Assembly (NCBI GenBank): GCA_009746045.1
Contig: RPFO01000353.1
Span: 1 to 36,564 of the forward strand
Direction of reading: 5' to 3'
DNA: 36,564 bases
From: Mesostigma viride
Lineage: Eukaryota > Streptophyta > Mesostigmatophyceae > Mesostigmatales > Mesostigmataceae
The first letter of the stretch is position 1, and every line of letters begins with the position of its first letter. This document shows positions 29,401 to 36,564 of the stretch, one piece after another. Made by a program: the position numbers and the translations under genes. The notes under the pieces were generated by a model, which saw only the letters and a list, made by a program, of their open reading frames with translations, ran no database searches and had not been told where the DNA came from.

Positions 29401-29681
29401 CGCGGTCAGCCTTGCATGCATTCTATGCTGACATTGGGCGGCGGTTCCCAGTGGGTGAGTTGCAGCAATTGGGGCCGCAGACGCCACGGGTGTTTGCGGG
29501 GTGGTGCAAACCCTGCGGGTGGTGTCGGGTAAGCACCGGATGCACTTGGGTATTCCTGACAAGTACAGGGAGGAGCTCATGCGCGATGTGGAGGAGTTGT
29601 GCGCCAAGGGTTTGTGGAGCAGATTGCGTGGCAAGCTCGGCTGGATGGCAGCGGTGTGTGGGCCTGACCTGCTGGTGTTAA
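26433..29681 (+). CDS. pol: CopC Pol: integrase, protease-like, RT (frame lost near 29495)
   Basis: Numbering from ATG 26433, the integrase has HX4H at 106-111, CX2C at 138-141 and likely catalytic D166, D219 and E249. A low-complexity Gly/Ala/Pro region (about 410-590) separates it from the protease-like domain, with D614-T-D and ILGLPFL near 677-683. RT has motif A ASIDVKRAF with D887 and the HGDD box at 981-984. At GCGGGGTGGTGC near 29495 one base is missing relative to CopA, where the equivalent codons are Gly-Met. Downstream residues to the stop at 29681 are out of frame, and the true sequence continues in the frame starting near 29501. The true start is probably the gag ATG, through readthrough. 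Confidence 0.88.
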   Translation: MRAGAGEASSTPQVYSPYLGAQVAVLAGTREKGGHLEHGTAAEGGRAVSQGMGNEWVGGAAGGHTAAGGPPVGGTSPDPSSAHVNGAACGEAAGSLSVLNMATRLHKALGHGHAGEEWAAMLGFTDLVDMCKQVWLRCRKCQERAPKPHKFHARRPEFERGVVQCDVFMYDDRDYVLAVGRFSRYKVMVPLERKLKEHLCDALRLLRSKFGVASVLECDQQFECCVGEPGVGKIELAGVADHEHQGLVERHIQTSKQVMACMEKMRTGSYRERLVICNEIEQCLNNRVMVKVLGGQVAVTPKGVEMGLLSPEAVEEYRDYLSDRYVRMVKMDLRRGQVYVPCVNARVWAYAEGSHGKRGLWRGPGVVKEIDPDHMLASVALEDSCYDKLLAWKHLRPYYDGLGPPDPPAEEGVRDPSVQAGGEAGDPGAAGGVREGGGPDQPTRSLSPEAGLPPSKGGPASVGSGGSGVAPAVDDQEKQRAAVLARLVERLQEARRAATVGEQRQLGGNISRAGKERVAEGGMVPRSGEAGEPAEGGVARAGDAGALTAGAGQQAGGVGGLADAGPILPSEGDSPMDDSEAVEERGEPGELVAAVSKLANWYSDGLGSCRLEVDTDAVVCLLGEGVARHLPCTASRWRYVEDFSGLVRMPVRGEVMLTILGRETPFCVLEGYDGPAILGLPFLDHPDVRIQSSLLTRVGHGSIELQSYKSVEPLSRICSTVARLAALSGTEGVAWGADLPPAADLVMPALLHPNSLGITERDIAAHSPITFPELVLQMSTPSGFSSWWCAFRKALEEWQGYGVYEPLDTVPKGARVLPLKMVLSHKVKAGVEICYVRPVSQEFAGTSPLAKEELYTPGMAWDTFRMVSMIFLSFLDEGKDYACASIDVKRAFPNSSEEVAQEVWEGTPPLVVQTPPFWKEVVTSEFMGLCKAIEGLQSASIVWRITLMRALGEIAEFEVSPYDPSLFVARMPSGPMFVQLHGDDLRVIASRSALHAFYADIGRRFPVGELQQLGPQTPRVFAGWCKPCGWCRVSTGCTWVFLTSTGRSSCAMWRSCAPRVCGADCVASSAGWQRCVGLTCWC

Positions 29682-30310
29682 GTAGGACTGTGGATGAGGT
29701 GTTGGCTCTCGTTTCTCCGTCTGTGATCAAGCAGTATGTTGCTGAGAGCCAGGGTGTAGTACTTTCTGGTTTGTCTCTTTCTCAGCCGATTGTGTTGCAT
29801 TGCTTTGCTGACACGTCTGGCGAGGGCAGGGAGCTCACCAAGACGAGAGCTCGCATGGGCGGCTTGTTTGTGCTCTCCAACCCCAAGGGCAATGGTTCGC
29901 TCTGTGGGTGGTACTCTAGGTTGTGCCGCAGGGTGGCAGTTGGATCGGATACCAATGAGTGTCGCGGGGTGTGTGAGTGCATCAAGGCGTCCCTGTATCT
30001 AGAGCAATTTCTGCGCTGGATGGGCAAGTGGCTGGATGCTCGTTTGGTACTGACCACGACTGTGCATACCGACAGTCAGCCGCTTGTGAGTTTCATTCTC
30101 AACAGCCTGTCCAGGACGCGCGACCTGGATTTCCTACTACTCAAGGAACTGTCATACGCAGTGAGCGTGCTTCATCTACCTGGGAAGCTCAACCCGGCTG
30201 ATGCGCTGACCAAGCTGTTTGCTGGGGCGCGCGACCAGTATCGCCTCCTGCGGATGGTCATGGGGGGCTCTCTCGGGGATCTGCAAGGACTGCTGGAGGG
30301 TTTGATGTAG
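29501..30310 (+). CDS. CopC Pol, C-terminal part: RT connection and RNase H
   Basis: This frame continues Pol after the -1 change near 29495. It starts with the region equivalent to the CopA segment after FCGM and contains CGPDLLVLSR, shared with CopA. RNase H follows, with HCFADTSGE, SDTNECRGVCE, VHTDSQ and a copia-like PADALTKLF end. The stop is at 30308-30310. It may be joined to the upstream frame by a programmed shift, but loss of one base in the element or in the assembly is simpler. Confidence 0.82.
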   Translation: MVQTLRVVSGKHRMHLGIPDKYREELMRDVEELCAKGLWSRLRGKLGWMAAVCGPDLLVLSRTVDEVLALVSPSVIKQYVAESQGVVLSGLSLSQPIVLHCFADTSGEGRELTKTRARMGGLFVLSNPKGNGSLCGWYSRLCRRVAVGSDTNECRGVCECIKASLYLEQFLRWMGKWLDARLVLTTTVHTDSQPLVSFILNSLSRTRDLDFLLLKELSYAVSVLHLPGKLNPADALTKLFAGARDQYRLLRMVMGGSLGDLQGLLEGLM

Positions 30311-30784
30311 ATCTGGGCAATGGACCATGTGGCATGAGAATTTCAGGCTGGCAGGCGTTGGGACGCATTACATGTGGGCTGGGAATGACCCCTGGATCGA
30401 GCCCATCTCAGGATGACCCAGTACGGTTGGATAACTCTATCTTGGTGGGGATGTACCTGATGGGATGGTCCTGGGTTGAGGACCTGATCGGAGGCGGGGA
30501 CTGTGGTTGGTGATGTGTGAAAGTCCGTGGGTTCAGGGTGTGGTTGGTGTTGGAGCCGAGGGTGGTCTTTTGATCAGTCTTGTATTCTCGCTTGCTTACT
30601 TGACTTACTGACAGATGCTGGTTGTACTACCAGGGCGTGAATGGGCGCCAAGTGAGGGGTGCGGACTCCCCTAGTACATAGCGTCCTGTGTTAGTGCTTC
30701 CTGGTGAGGTGTCTGTCGGTTACTCTCGAGCTGAGTGAGATAATGATTGGTGGGATGTGTGACTGCTCGGGAAAAAGCGGCTGG
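30311..30784 (+). other. CopC 3' untranslated region with polypurine tract
   Basis: There are 474 bp without a gene. A purine-rich GGGAAAAAG at 30769-30777 lies seven bases before the 3' LTR and is the probable plus-strand primer. Confidence 0.65.
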
Positions 30785-31367
30785 TGTTATATTATAGGTT
30801 TCAGCTCGCAGTCACATGGAAATAATTAATGATTGTGTGCCGGTACTTAGCCATTTTGTGGTTCGAGGCGTTCGGGTTAATTCGGCGCATTGGGACTTAG
30901 CCGTTTTGAGGTTCGGCTGAATTTTGGCTTGTGTGATCCACAACGATTTAAGTTACGCTGTGTGCGTTATGCCTCGTGAGTTACGCCCTAGACTTTGGCT
31001 GTGAGGCACTGGTCCGGTACTGAGGTGCGGACTAGGATTCTGGGTACTGCCGGCTGGCGTGACAAGTGGCGAGATACTGGTGTGTGTCGATTGGTCGGTA
31101 CTCGGCTGGTGTGTTGTAACGGAGATGTGTAACGGAGATGCGTTCCCAGGCTTGCGTCGGTGCCTAGCGCTGCAGGCTAGCCTAGCCGCCTGACAGACGA
31201 TGATGATCCAAAAGCCAGCATTGTGTTGCGGCGGTCCAACGGTTGTTGCTGCTATGCTGGCAATGGCTATGGTTGCGCTGGTAAATTAAGCTGGGGGCTT
31301 GGCTCTGAGTTTGTAACCTGATTACCGTAAAATTATCATTTAATAAAATTCGAACTCGATTTTAACA
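30785..31367 (+). repeat. CopC 3' LTR
   Basis: The 583 bp appear identical to 24574-25156, starting TGTTA and ending TAACA. AATAAA lies at 31342-31347. It is followed by the right GCGGC duplication. Confidence 0.93.
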
Positions 31368-31372
31368 GCGGC
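31368..31372. repeat. Target site duplication of CopC, right copy (GCGGC)
   Basis: This is identical to 24569-24573. Joining the flanks across one copy keeps the methyltransferase reading frame open, Gly-Gly-Val-Cys-Arg. Confidence 0.93.
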
Positions 31373-34300
31373 GTGTGCCGTAAACTCATCGCGGTAGAGC
31401 CATCGCACAAGGCGCGTCAGGTGTACTTCAGTCACTGTGGCGTGTTGTCGCGAGAGTATCCCGCGCAGTTTCCGCCATCAGCATGGCGTGACCCGTTTGG
31501 GGAATGTCCTCAAGATATCCGAGCCATCGGTGAGGTGCAGGTGCAGCAGTTGTTGCGCAGGCATCATGCCATCGACTTGGTAATTGCGGGTTGGGAGTGC
31601 CAGGGCCTGAGCCAGGCAGGGCAAGGGCGGGGGCTAGCCGATCCGCGTAGCGCGCTGTTCTGGGAACTGTTGCGTGTGGTGGGACTGTTGCAGTCGCGTC
31701 AGCCCCATCCGCCTGCGTATCTGTTTGAGAACGTTGTGGCGGGTGACAGCCCACATCAGGCGGTGCGGGAGGACTGGGCTACAATCGTGGCACTCCTGGG
31801 GGAGCCCATCGTGTGTGACAACGCAGGGCTGGGTGGGCTCACGCATCGTTTGCGTGCCTATTGGACCAACGTGGCGTGTGCGACCGATGTGCAGGCGGTC
31901 TTGGGGGCCGTAGCAAGGCAGCATCCGAGTGTGTCTGCGGAGGTAGCATTGCCTTCCCACCTAGTCACGCAGAAGGTGGATAGCGAGGATCGCCCACCGT
32001 ATGCACGCGTCAACCGGGTCGGGAGCCCCATGTGTGCACTGCCGACCCTGGTCAGTTACCAAGGGTCGACAGCATACCGTGATCGGGGTAAGGGTCTCGT
32101 TTGGGACACTACCACCGGTCTGTTGGTGCAGCCACCCGCAGAATTTCGTGAGGCCAGCATGGGTTTTCATGTCGGGGCCTCGGCGCTGCCGGGCGTGCTC
32201 GAGAGTGAGCGCTGGTCTTTGATAGGCCAGGCTATGTCGGTGTTGCAGGTCGGGTATGTGCTGCTTGCATCGGTTGCCGTGCGCCAGTCTGGGGGGGCGT
32301 CCCCAGCCAATCCGCCTCAGCAGGTTGAGGCGCGCGCAGCCAAACTGAAGCGCCCTGCAGCGACGGGGACTTCATCAGCATGGGGGTGGCGTCTGCGACA
32401 GGTGTGGACTATCATTCTCATGACCGCCCTGCTGACCAGCACCGTGCTGGCCGGCGAGCCCACGCTGCATCGGGTAATACACCGTGCGGCACGCGAGGCT
32501 CCGGCGGTGGGTGTCACACCAGGCGTGGCAGCCTTTTCCTTGTTCCACGACGATGCGGCTAGGGCGCCGCATCTTGAGGCACATGCGGTAGCTGTGGGTG
32601 ATCCCGCGGATACGCACCCCTGGGCTATTGGCGAACACCTTTCTGATGCGCAGCGCTCAGCCATGCTAAAGTGGCTAGGCACTGCAAGGGGGGCCTTCGC
32701 TTTCACAAGTGATGAACTGGGGTGTTTCAATGGTGGGACCATGCGTGTTCCATTGGACACTGACACCCCTTTGTTCCGACGCCAGCATCGCCTGAGTCAG
32801 GCCGAGTTGGATTTTGTAGCCGAGCAATGCAAGGAGTTAGAGGATGCCGGTATCATCAGGCAATCTTCCTCCAGCTATGCCGCTGCCGTTGTCGTTGCGC
32901 CCAAGAAGGACGCTATCACCGGGGCATGGACGGGTATGCGCATGGCCACCGATCTGCGGTTGCTGAATGCACACACACCCGTGGACCGTTACCCCATGCC
33001 ACGTGTGGATGATGTCCTGGATAAGATATCTCCTCATGTGAAGTTTGTGTCCTCGCTGGACCTGCGTAGCGGCTTTCATCAGATCGCAGTTGCGCCGGAG
33101 GATCAGCGGAAGCTTGCATTCTGGGGGGGCGGCAATTTGTATGAGTGGGTGCGCATGCCCTTTGGGCACCGCAACGCTAGTGCTGTTTTCCAACGAGCTA
33201 TGGACAAAGTGCTTGCAGGTCTTCCTTTCGCCGCTTGTTACATTGATGATGTAATCGTCTTTAGCGCGACATTTGAGGAGCACCTGGCGCACTTGGAGCA
33301 GGTTCGCTTGGCTCTCGAGGAGCATAATATGCGGCTGCACCCTGAGAAGTGCAAGTTCGCCCAGCGGACCCTCTCATTCCTTGGTCATCAGATTGTGCCG
33401 GGTGGCCGGACGCCTGATGCCGCCAAGGTCGAATCCATTGTGCAGGCCGCCGTACCCACGGATGTCTCAGGGGTGCGGGCGTATTTGGGTTTGGCTGGCT
33501 ATTACCGAGGTTACATTGAGAACTTCAGCAGCAAGGTGAAGCCCTTGACCGAGTTACTCAAGAAGGGGTGCGTGTGGGCGTGGGGTCCCGCACAGCAACG
33601 CGCCATCGAGACAATCAAGCAGGAGCTCACGTCGGCCCCGATTCTGCGCGCCCCTGACTATGCTTTGCCGTTTGTGTTATATACCGACTGGTCCAAGGTA
33701 GGACTGGGTGCGGTCTTGGCGCAAAAGGATGGTGATGGGCGCGAGCACGTTATTGCTTATGCTAGTCGCAGCAACAACCCAGCGGAGAGCCGGTATTCTT
33801 CCTATGAGGGGGAGGCACTGGCTGTGGTGTGGGCCATCAAGCACTTTCGCCCGTATTTAGTTGGGCGCGTGTTTACTCTGGTGACAGACCACCAGCCGCT
33901 TCAGTGGCTAATGACCAACACCAACCTGACGGGTAAGCTCGCCCGATGGGCCATGATTATCCAGGAGTACCACATGACCATTGTGCATCGGGCCGGCAAG
34001 GACCATGTCAACGCCGATGTGCTATCCCGATACGCCATGCCTACCACTGTTGACCACACTGGAGCCCGGGCCATGGGTGCCGAGGGCTCGTCGGGTTCTG
34101 TGGTCTTTGTGAACGCTGCTGGGTATGCGGCCGACGATGAGGAGGAGGCGTGGTGGCGCAGTGTCGAGTACTCTGTGGCGGACTTCGGCATCAGCGACGA
34201 CCCGGTGCGGCCGTCGCCATTCACGCCATCCAAAGCTGTGTGCGCTATGGAAGAGGGTAGGTCTCTGTCCTTTGACATTGATCCTTCTCTGCAGCAGCTG

Positions 34301-35482
34301 ATCGCTGTGCAGGCTCTCTTAGCGCGTAGCTCTCTTGCTGATTGCTACACCGCTGATATCTGGCTAGATGGTCGAGTTTTGGAGCAAGTGCAGGGTGCTG
34401 TCTTGACTCCTACTCCAGTCGATTGGACTCCTGCTCAGAAGGCGACGGAGTTGAACAGGGTGCAGCACAGGGCTGCAACCTATGGTTGGGAAGATGGGGT
34501 TTTGTACAAGCTGTTGGGCAAGCGTAGGGTGGTCGTCCCACCGCCTGACAAGCGCGTTGCTATAGTGCAGGCGTACCACGAGCGGTATGGTCACTTGGGT
34601 GGCAATCGCACGCTCAGCCTCGTACGGACCAGCTATTGGTGGAATAACATGCGACACACAGTGGCCCAGGTAGTGGCCAGCTGTGTCCCGTGTGCTCGAA
34701 CCAAGGCTAACTTTAGCGCAGATCATGGTGCCAAGGAGCTGATGTCGCTTCCCATCAAGGGCTTGTTTTATCGCTGGCACGTCGATCTGTGCGGGCCGTT
34801 TCAGGAGAGCCCTGACGGCAACCTCTATGTCATGGTATGCGTGGAGAGCTTTAGCAAATGGGTTGAGTTGATCCCCATTGCTGACAAGCATGCCGCTACC
34901 ACAGCGAAGCATTTTGCAGACATCATCACCAGGTTTGGGGCTCCCGCGGAGGTAGTCACGGACCAGGGTGGTGAGTTCAGGGGTGAGTTCCAGGAGTTGC
35001 TGGATGGATGTCTTATTGATCACCGTCGCACTTCTCGGGAGCATCCTCAGGCCAATGGTTTGGCTGAGAGATTGGTGCAGACCGTCAAGCAGGCGCTGCG
35101 CAAGTGGAGCCTGCAGGTGCCGGAGTCGGCCAGGTGGGATCGCGAGTTGGCATGGATTGCCATGGGTTATCGCATGTCTCCCCAGGAGTCTCTCGCTACC
35201 TTCTCCCCGTATTTCCTTCTGTTCGGGCGTAATCCTCTTTTGCCTACGGAGGCACAGGTTGCGCACCCCGAACCCATGGCCTTCGACAACGCTCAGCAAT
35301 TTTTGGTTGAGGTGCTGGCCAGGGCAGAGACTTTTAAGAAGGTCATGCCCATCGCGATGAACAACTTGTTCATTGCTCAGCACAGGGACTCCCTGCGTTA
35401 CGCTCAGCGCCGGGGGGCGCATACATGGCTCGCCAGCTGCGGTTTAGGCCAGGGCAGTATGTTTTCCTGCGCACTCAGCTGA
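31373..35482 (+). CDS. pol: GypM Pol, main part: methyltransferase, RT, RNase H, integrase
   Basis: The frame is native from 31368, as continuation from 24573, so GTG 31373 is not a start. Numbering from 31373, residues 1 to about 305 are the methyltransferase with C76. A hydrophobic stretch (about 343-362) precedes RT. RT has MATDLRLLN, D563 in SLDLRSGF and YIDD at 623-626. RNase H has D772 in LYTDWS and TDHQPL. Integrase has HX4H (1069-1074), CX2C (1104-1107), D1138, D1197 and E1232, with D-X34-E spacing. The order RT-RH-INT is Ty3/gypsy. The frame is lost at a run of six Gs near 35411-35416; the last 22 or so residues to 35482 are out of frame and the protein continues in the frame of 35425-35889. 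Confidence 0.9.
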   Translation: MCRKLIAVEPSHKARQVYFSHCGVLSREYPAQFPPSAWRDPFGECPQDIRAIGEVQVQQLLRRHHAIDLVIAGWECQGLSQAGQGRGLADPRSALFWELLRVVGLLQSRQPHPPAYLFENVVAGDSPHQAVREDWATIVALLGEPIVCDNAGLGGLTHRLRAYWTNVACATDVQAVLGAVARQHPSVSAEVALPSHLVTQKVDSEDRPPYARVNRVGSPMCALPTLVSYQGSTAYRDRGKGLVWDTTTGLLVQPPAEFREASMGFHVGASALPGVLESERWSLIGQAMSVLQVGYVLLASVAVRQSGGASPANPPQQVEARAAKLKRPAATGTSSAWGWRLRQVWTIILMTALLTSTVLAGEPTLHRVIHRAAREAPAVGVTPGVAAFSLFHDDAARAPHLEAHAVAVGDPADTHPWAIGEHLSDAQRSAMLKWLGTARGAFAFTSDELGCFNGGTMRVPLDTDTPLFRRQHRLSQAELDFVAEQCKELEDAGIIRQSSSSYAAAVVVAPKKDAITGAWTGMRMATDLRLLNAHTPVDRYPMPRVDDVLDKISPHVKFVSSLDLRSGFHQIAVAPEDQRKLAFWGGGNLYEWVRMPFGHRNASAVFQRAMDKVLAGLPFAACYIDDVIVFSATFEEHLAHLEQVRLALEEHNMRLHPEKCKFAQRTLSFLGHQIVPGGRTPDAAKVESIVQAAVPTDVSGVRAYLGLAGYYRGYIENFSSKVKPLTELLKKGCVWAWGPAQQRAIETIKQELTSAPILRAPDYALPFVLYTDWSKVGLGAVLAQKDGDGREHVIAYASRSNNPAESRYSSYEGEALAVVWAIKHFRPYLVGRVFTLVTDHQPLQWLMTNTNLTGKLARWAMIIQEYHMTIVHRAGKDHVNADVLSRYAMPTTVDHTGARAMGAEGSSGSVVFVNAAGYAADDEEEAWWRSVEYSVADFGISDDPVRPSPFTPSKAVCAMEEGRSLSFDIDPSLQQLIAVQALLARSSLADCYTADIWLDGRVLEQVQGAVLTPTPVDWTPAQKATELNRVQHRAATYGWEDGVLYKLLGKRRVVVPPPDKRVAIVQAYHERYGHLGGNRTLSLVRTSYWWNNMRHTVAQVVASCVPCARTKANFSADHGAKELMSLPIKGLFYRWHVDLCGPFQESPDGNLYVMVCVESFSKWVELIPIADKHAATTAKHFADIITRFGAPAEVVTDQGGEFRGEFQELLDGCLIDHRRTSREHPQANGLAERLVQTVKQALRKWSLQVPESARWDRELAWIAMGYRMSPQESLATFSPYFLLFGRNPLLPTEAQVAHPEPMAFDNAQQFLVEVLARAETFKKVMPIAMNNLFIAQHRDSLRYAQRRGAHTWLASCGLGQGSMFSCALS

Positions 35483-35889
35483 AGCACACTTTGGATGTGG
35501 AGGCGGGGCCCACCATTTTGCGCATTGTGGCTATCAAACCATCGGGAGTGGCAATTTTGGAGGGCGCCGACGGGAGCCGTACGACAGACAACCTCAGCAA
35601 TCTCAGTCCCTGCTCACTGCCCAATTTGGTCCACGACCTCCAACCGCACACATCTCGCCGAGTCAAGGACGCCCAGTGTCAGGTTTGTCACCGGGTCGAT
35701 CAGGCGGAGTCCATGTTATTGTGTGATCAGTGTAACTGTGGTTGGCACATGCAGTGCTTGCAGCCCGTGGTCACCAGCATTCCGGAGGGGGATTGGTTTT
35801 GTCCAGTGTGCACCGCTGCGCAGTTTACCTCCCGCAGCTTGACTGCGGTCACCGCTGCCCTTGTCTTGGTACGATCGCTGTCTTCGTGA
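35425..35889 (+). CDS. GypM Pol C terminus with PHD finger
   Basis: This continues the integrase C terminus (RFRPGQYVFLRTQ, like the GPY/F-type end) in the frame one base back from the upstream ORF. A PHD finger follows at 35677-35811 with the full C4HC3 pattern: CQVC, CDQC, H then C in HMQC, and CPVC, plus the conserved Trp (DWFC). PHD fingers bind histone H3 tails. Here it takes the place where many plant and fungal gypsy elements carry a chromodomain, so it may guide integration to chromatin. The stop is TGA at 35887-35889. The frame change is probably one missing G. Confidence 0.85.
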   Translation: MARQLRFRPGQYVFLRTQLKHTLDVEAGPTILRIVAIKPSGVAILEGADGSRTTDNLSNLSPCSLPNLVHDLQPHTSRRVKDAQCQVCHRVDQAESMLLCDQCNCGWHMQCLQPVVTSIPEGDWFCPVCTAAQFTSRSLTAVTAALVLVRSLSS

Positions 35890-36564
35890 TGGGGCCGGTC
35901 GCCAGCGAGGGGGGACAGGTCAATCATGGGACAGGTCCTCGCCCACCCCACAGGGCATGCAGTTAAGGCAGGCACATCAGCTCAGCTCATTTGGGTTTTA
36001 CCAAATTAAGCTGAGTGGCCAGCCGCCATGGTGGCGCCGGAGATTGTGGCACGCAGACGCGACAGCAGCCTTCCTGTCGTACTGGCCGCCTGATGTGTGG
36101 ATTGAGAAGTCGATGCTGCGTCAATAGACGCGCAATGACTATCAGGTGGCGTTCAACGCCGACGTGGTCGCGGCTCCCCTCGGCAAGATTCCGGAGGTCA
36201 TGACTGAGCACCGGGCTACAACGCCTTGCCGTCCCCTCGGCATCGCGCGCAGCAGGGATTCTAGTAATCTTCTGGGAGATTGGCCGGAGAGTGCTGAGGT
36301 TCACGAATGAGTATTTGACAACTATCAAGGTGTTAATTGACTTGACACGGGTGGGGCTCGCGCCCCCGGCCCCGCCGCTTCACCCGAGATGGCCGCCCGT
36401 CTCGGGGTTGCAGGACCCCCGCCGCCGCCGGCACCGGCCCTCCTCGGCCGCGGACTACCAAGTCCCAACCTTGCAGGATGGCTGCCTTGCCACCAACGAC
36501 GTCGTCCACCCCTTCACTTTGAAGGAATTGGACGGGCCCTTGCTCGCCAGGCTGCGGTACGACG
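35890..36564. other. Right edge: GypM 3' flank, no gene assigned
   Basis: A purine-rich GAGGGGGGACAGG near 35909-35921 might be the GypM polypurine tract, so the 3' LTR could start just after it. No direct repeat with 19814-21217 was seen. From about 36330 a plus-strand frame stays open to the window end with a Pro/Arg-rich stretch and ends VHPFTLKELDGPLLARLRYD. It may be the start of another gene or element, but nothing is recognisable. Confidence 0.35.

Larger units (their letters stand above)
24574..31367 (+). mobile_element. CopC: copia-like LTR retrotransposon inside the GypM methyltransferase
   Basis: This element of 6794 bp has 583-bp LTRs, gag, pol and a 3' UTR, and is flanked by GCGGC duplications. 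Its domain order and its gag TGA pol arrangement match CopA, but the sequence is widely diverged. The LTRs appear identical, so the insertion is very young. The only visible lesion is a -1 frame change near 29495 between RT and RNase H. Confidence 0.93.
24511..32290 (+). other. GypM C5-cytosine methyltransferase domain, split by CopC
   Basis: The domain is formed by 24511-24573 plus 31368 to about 32290, in one frame once CopC is removed. Motif I is LELFAGIGGG. Motif II is AVEPSHKAR. Motif IV is GWECQGLS with the likely catalytic Cys at 31598-31600, having ECQ where most family members have PCQ. Motif VI is LFENVV (about 31721-31738), and motif VIII is HRLRAYWTN (near 31844). A motif X-like GQAMSVLQVGYVLL is near 32227. 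ENVV followed by the spaced HRxRxxW motif most resembles Dnmt3-type enzymes. It lies between protease and RT. Confidence 0.85.
21218..35889 (+). mobile_element. GypM: Ty3/gypsy element with methyltransferase and PHD finger
   Basis: Domain order is Gag, CCHC, PR, C5-methyltransferase, RT, RNase H, INT, PHD, interrupted by CopC at 24574-31367. Only the coding span is given, because LTR borders were not found. Apart from two -1 frame changes at G runs (22910-22916 and about 35411-35416), the frames are intact. Confidence 0.82.

Noticed and set aside
35987-36328. Minus-strand 113-residue open frame at the right edge as a gene
   Set aside because: No domain, and plus-strand frames of similar length overlap it. 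Nothing distinguishes it from chance.

Overview
This looks like eukaryotic nuclear DNA made almost entirely of nested transposable elements. I see no host gene I can name, no rRNA, tRNA or CRISPR array, and no bacterial operon signals. The Ty1/copia-like and Ty3/gypsy-like elements, the GC-rich coding sequence and above all a cytosine methyltransferase carried inside a gypsy-type element suggest an alga (green lineage, or possibly a dinoflagellate). Retrotransposons carrying methyltransferases are known from dinoflagellates and charophyte algae. Taxonomy is an inference; nothing here fixes the species. Element names below (CopA to CopD, GypM) are local labels.

Nest 1 (1-19021, plus CopD to 19813). 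CopA is a plus-strand copia-like element. Its 5' LTR begins about 5 bases before the window, followed by a leader with a broken extra ORF, gag (CCHC knuckle), pol (6798 is its last base) and a 3' LTR from 7732. CopB, a relative in minus orientation (8376-18812), sits inside the last bases of the CopA 3' LTR; the two LTRs meet tail to tail at 8375/8376. CopB is dead, with nonsense codons, frameshifts, a lost RT active site and a truncated 5' LTR. A 3241-bp DNA transposon (11317-14557) with perfect 12-bp inverted termini, a TA target duplication and arms of GTGAGAAA-like repeats interrupts the CopB protease/RT junction. The last 209 bp of a CopA-type LTR reappear at 18813-19021, directly before a minus-strand fragment of a conventional copia RT (CopD) that CopA apparently interrupted. 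That gives four levels of insertion.

Nest 2 (about 21200-35889). GypM is a plus-strand Ty3/gypsy-like element: gag, CCHC knuckle, DSG protease, a C5-cytosine methyltransferase with Dnmt3-like motifs, RT, RNase H, integrase and a C-terminal PHD finger. The methyltransferase is split after motif I by CopC (24574-31367), a complete copia-like element with 583-bp LTRs that look identical by eye and a 5-bp GCGGC duplication. Removing CopC and one duplication copy restores one reading frame, so CopC is a very recent insertion.

Unusual biology. CopA, CopB and CopC share features that set them apart from textbook copia elements. Gag and pol lie in the same frame separated by one TGA followed by CTA or CTT, which suggests UGA readthrough. 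The protease-like domain lies between integrase and RT instead of before integrase, and has DTN or DTD in place of DTG. CopA and CopC, which retain the RT active site, have HGDD instead of YVDD, and their integrase D-E spacing is about 29-31 residues. GypM combines a methyltransferase with a chromatin-reader PHD finger. Several apparent frameshifts are -1 and lie in or beside G runs, so some may be assembly errors.
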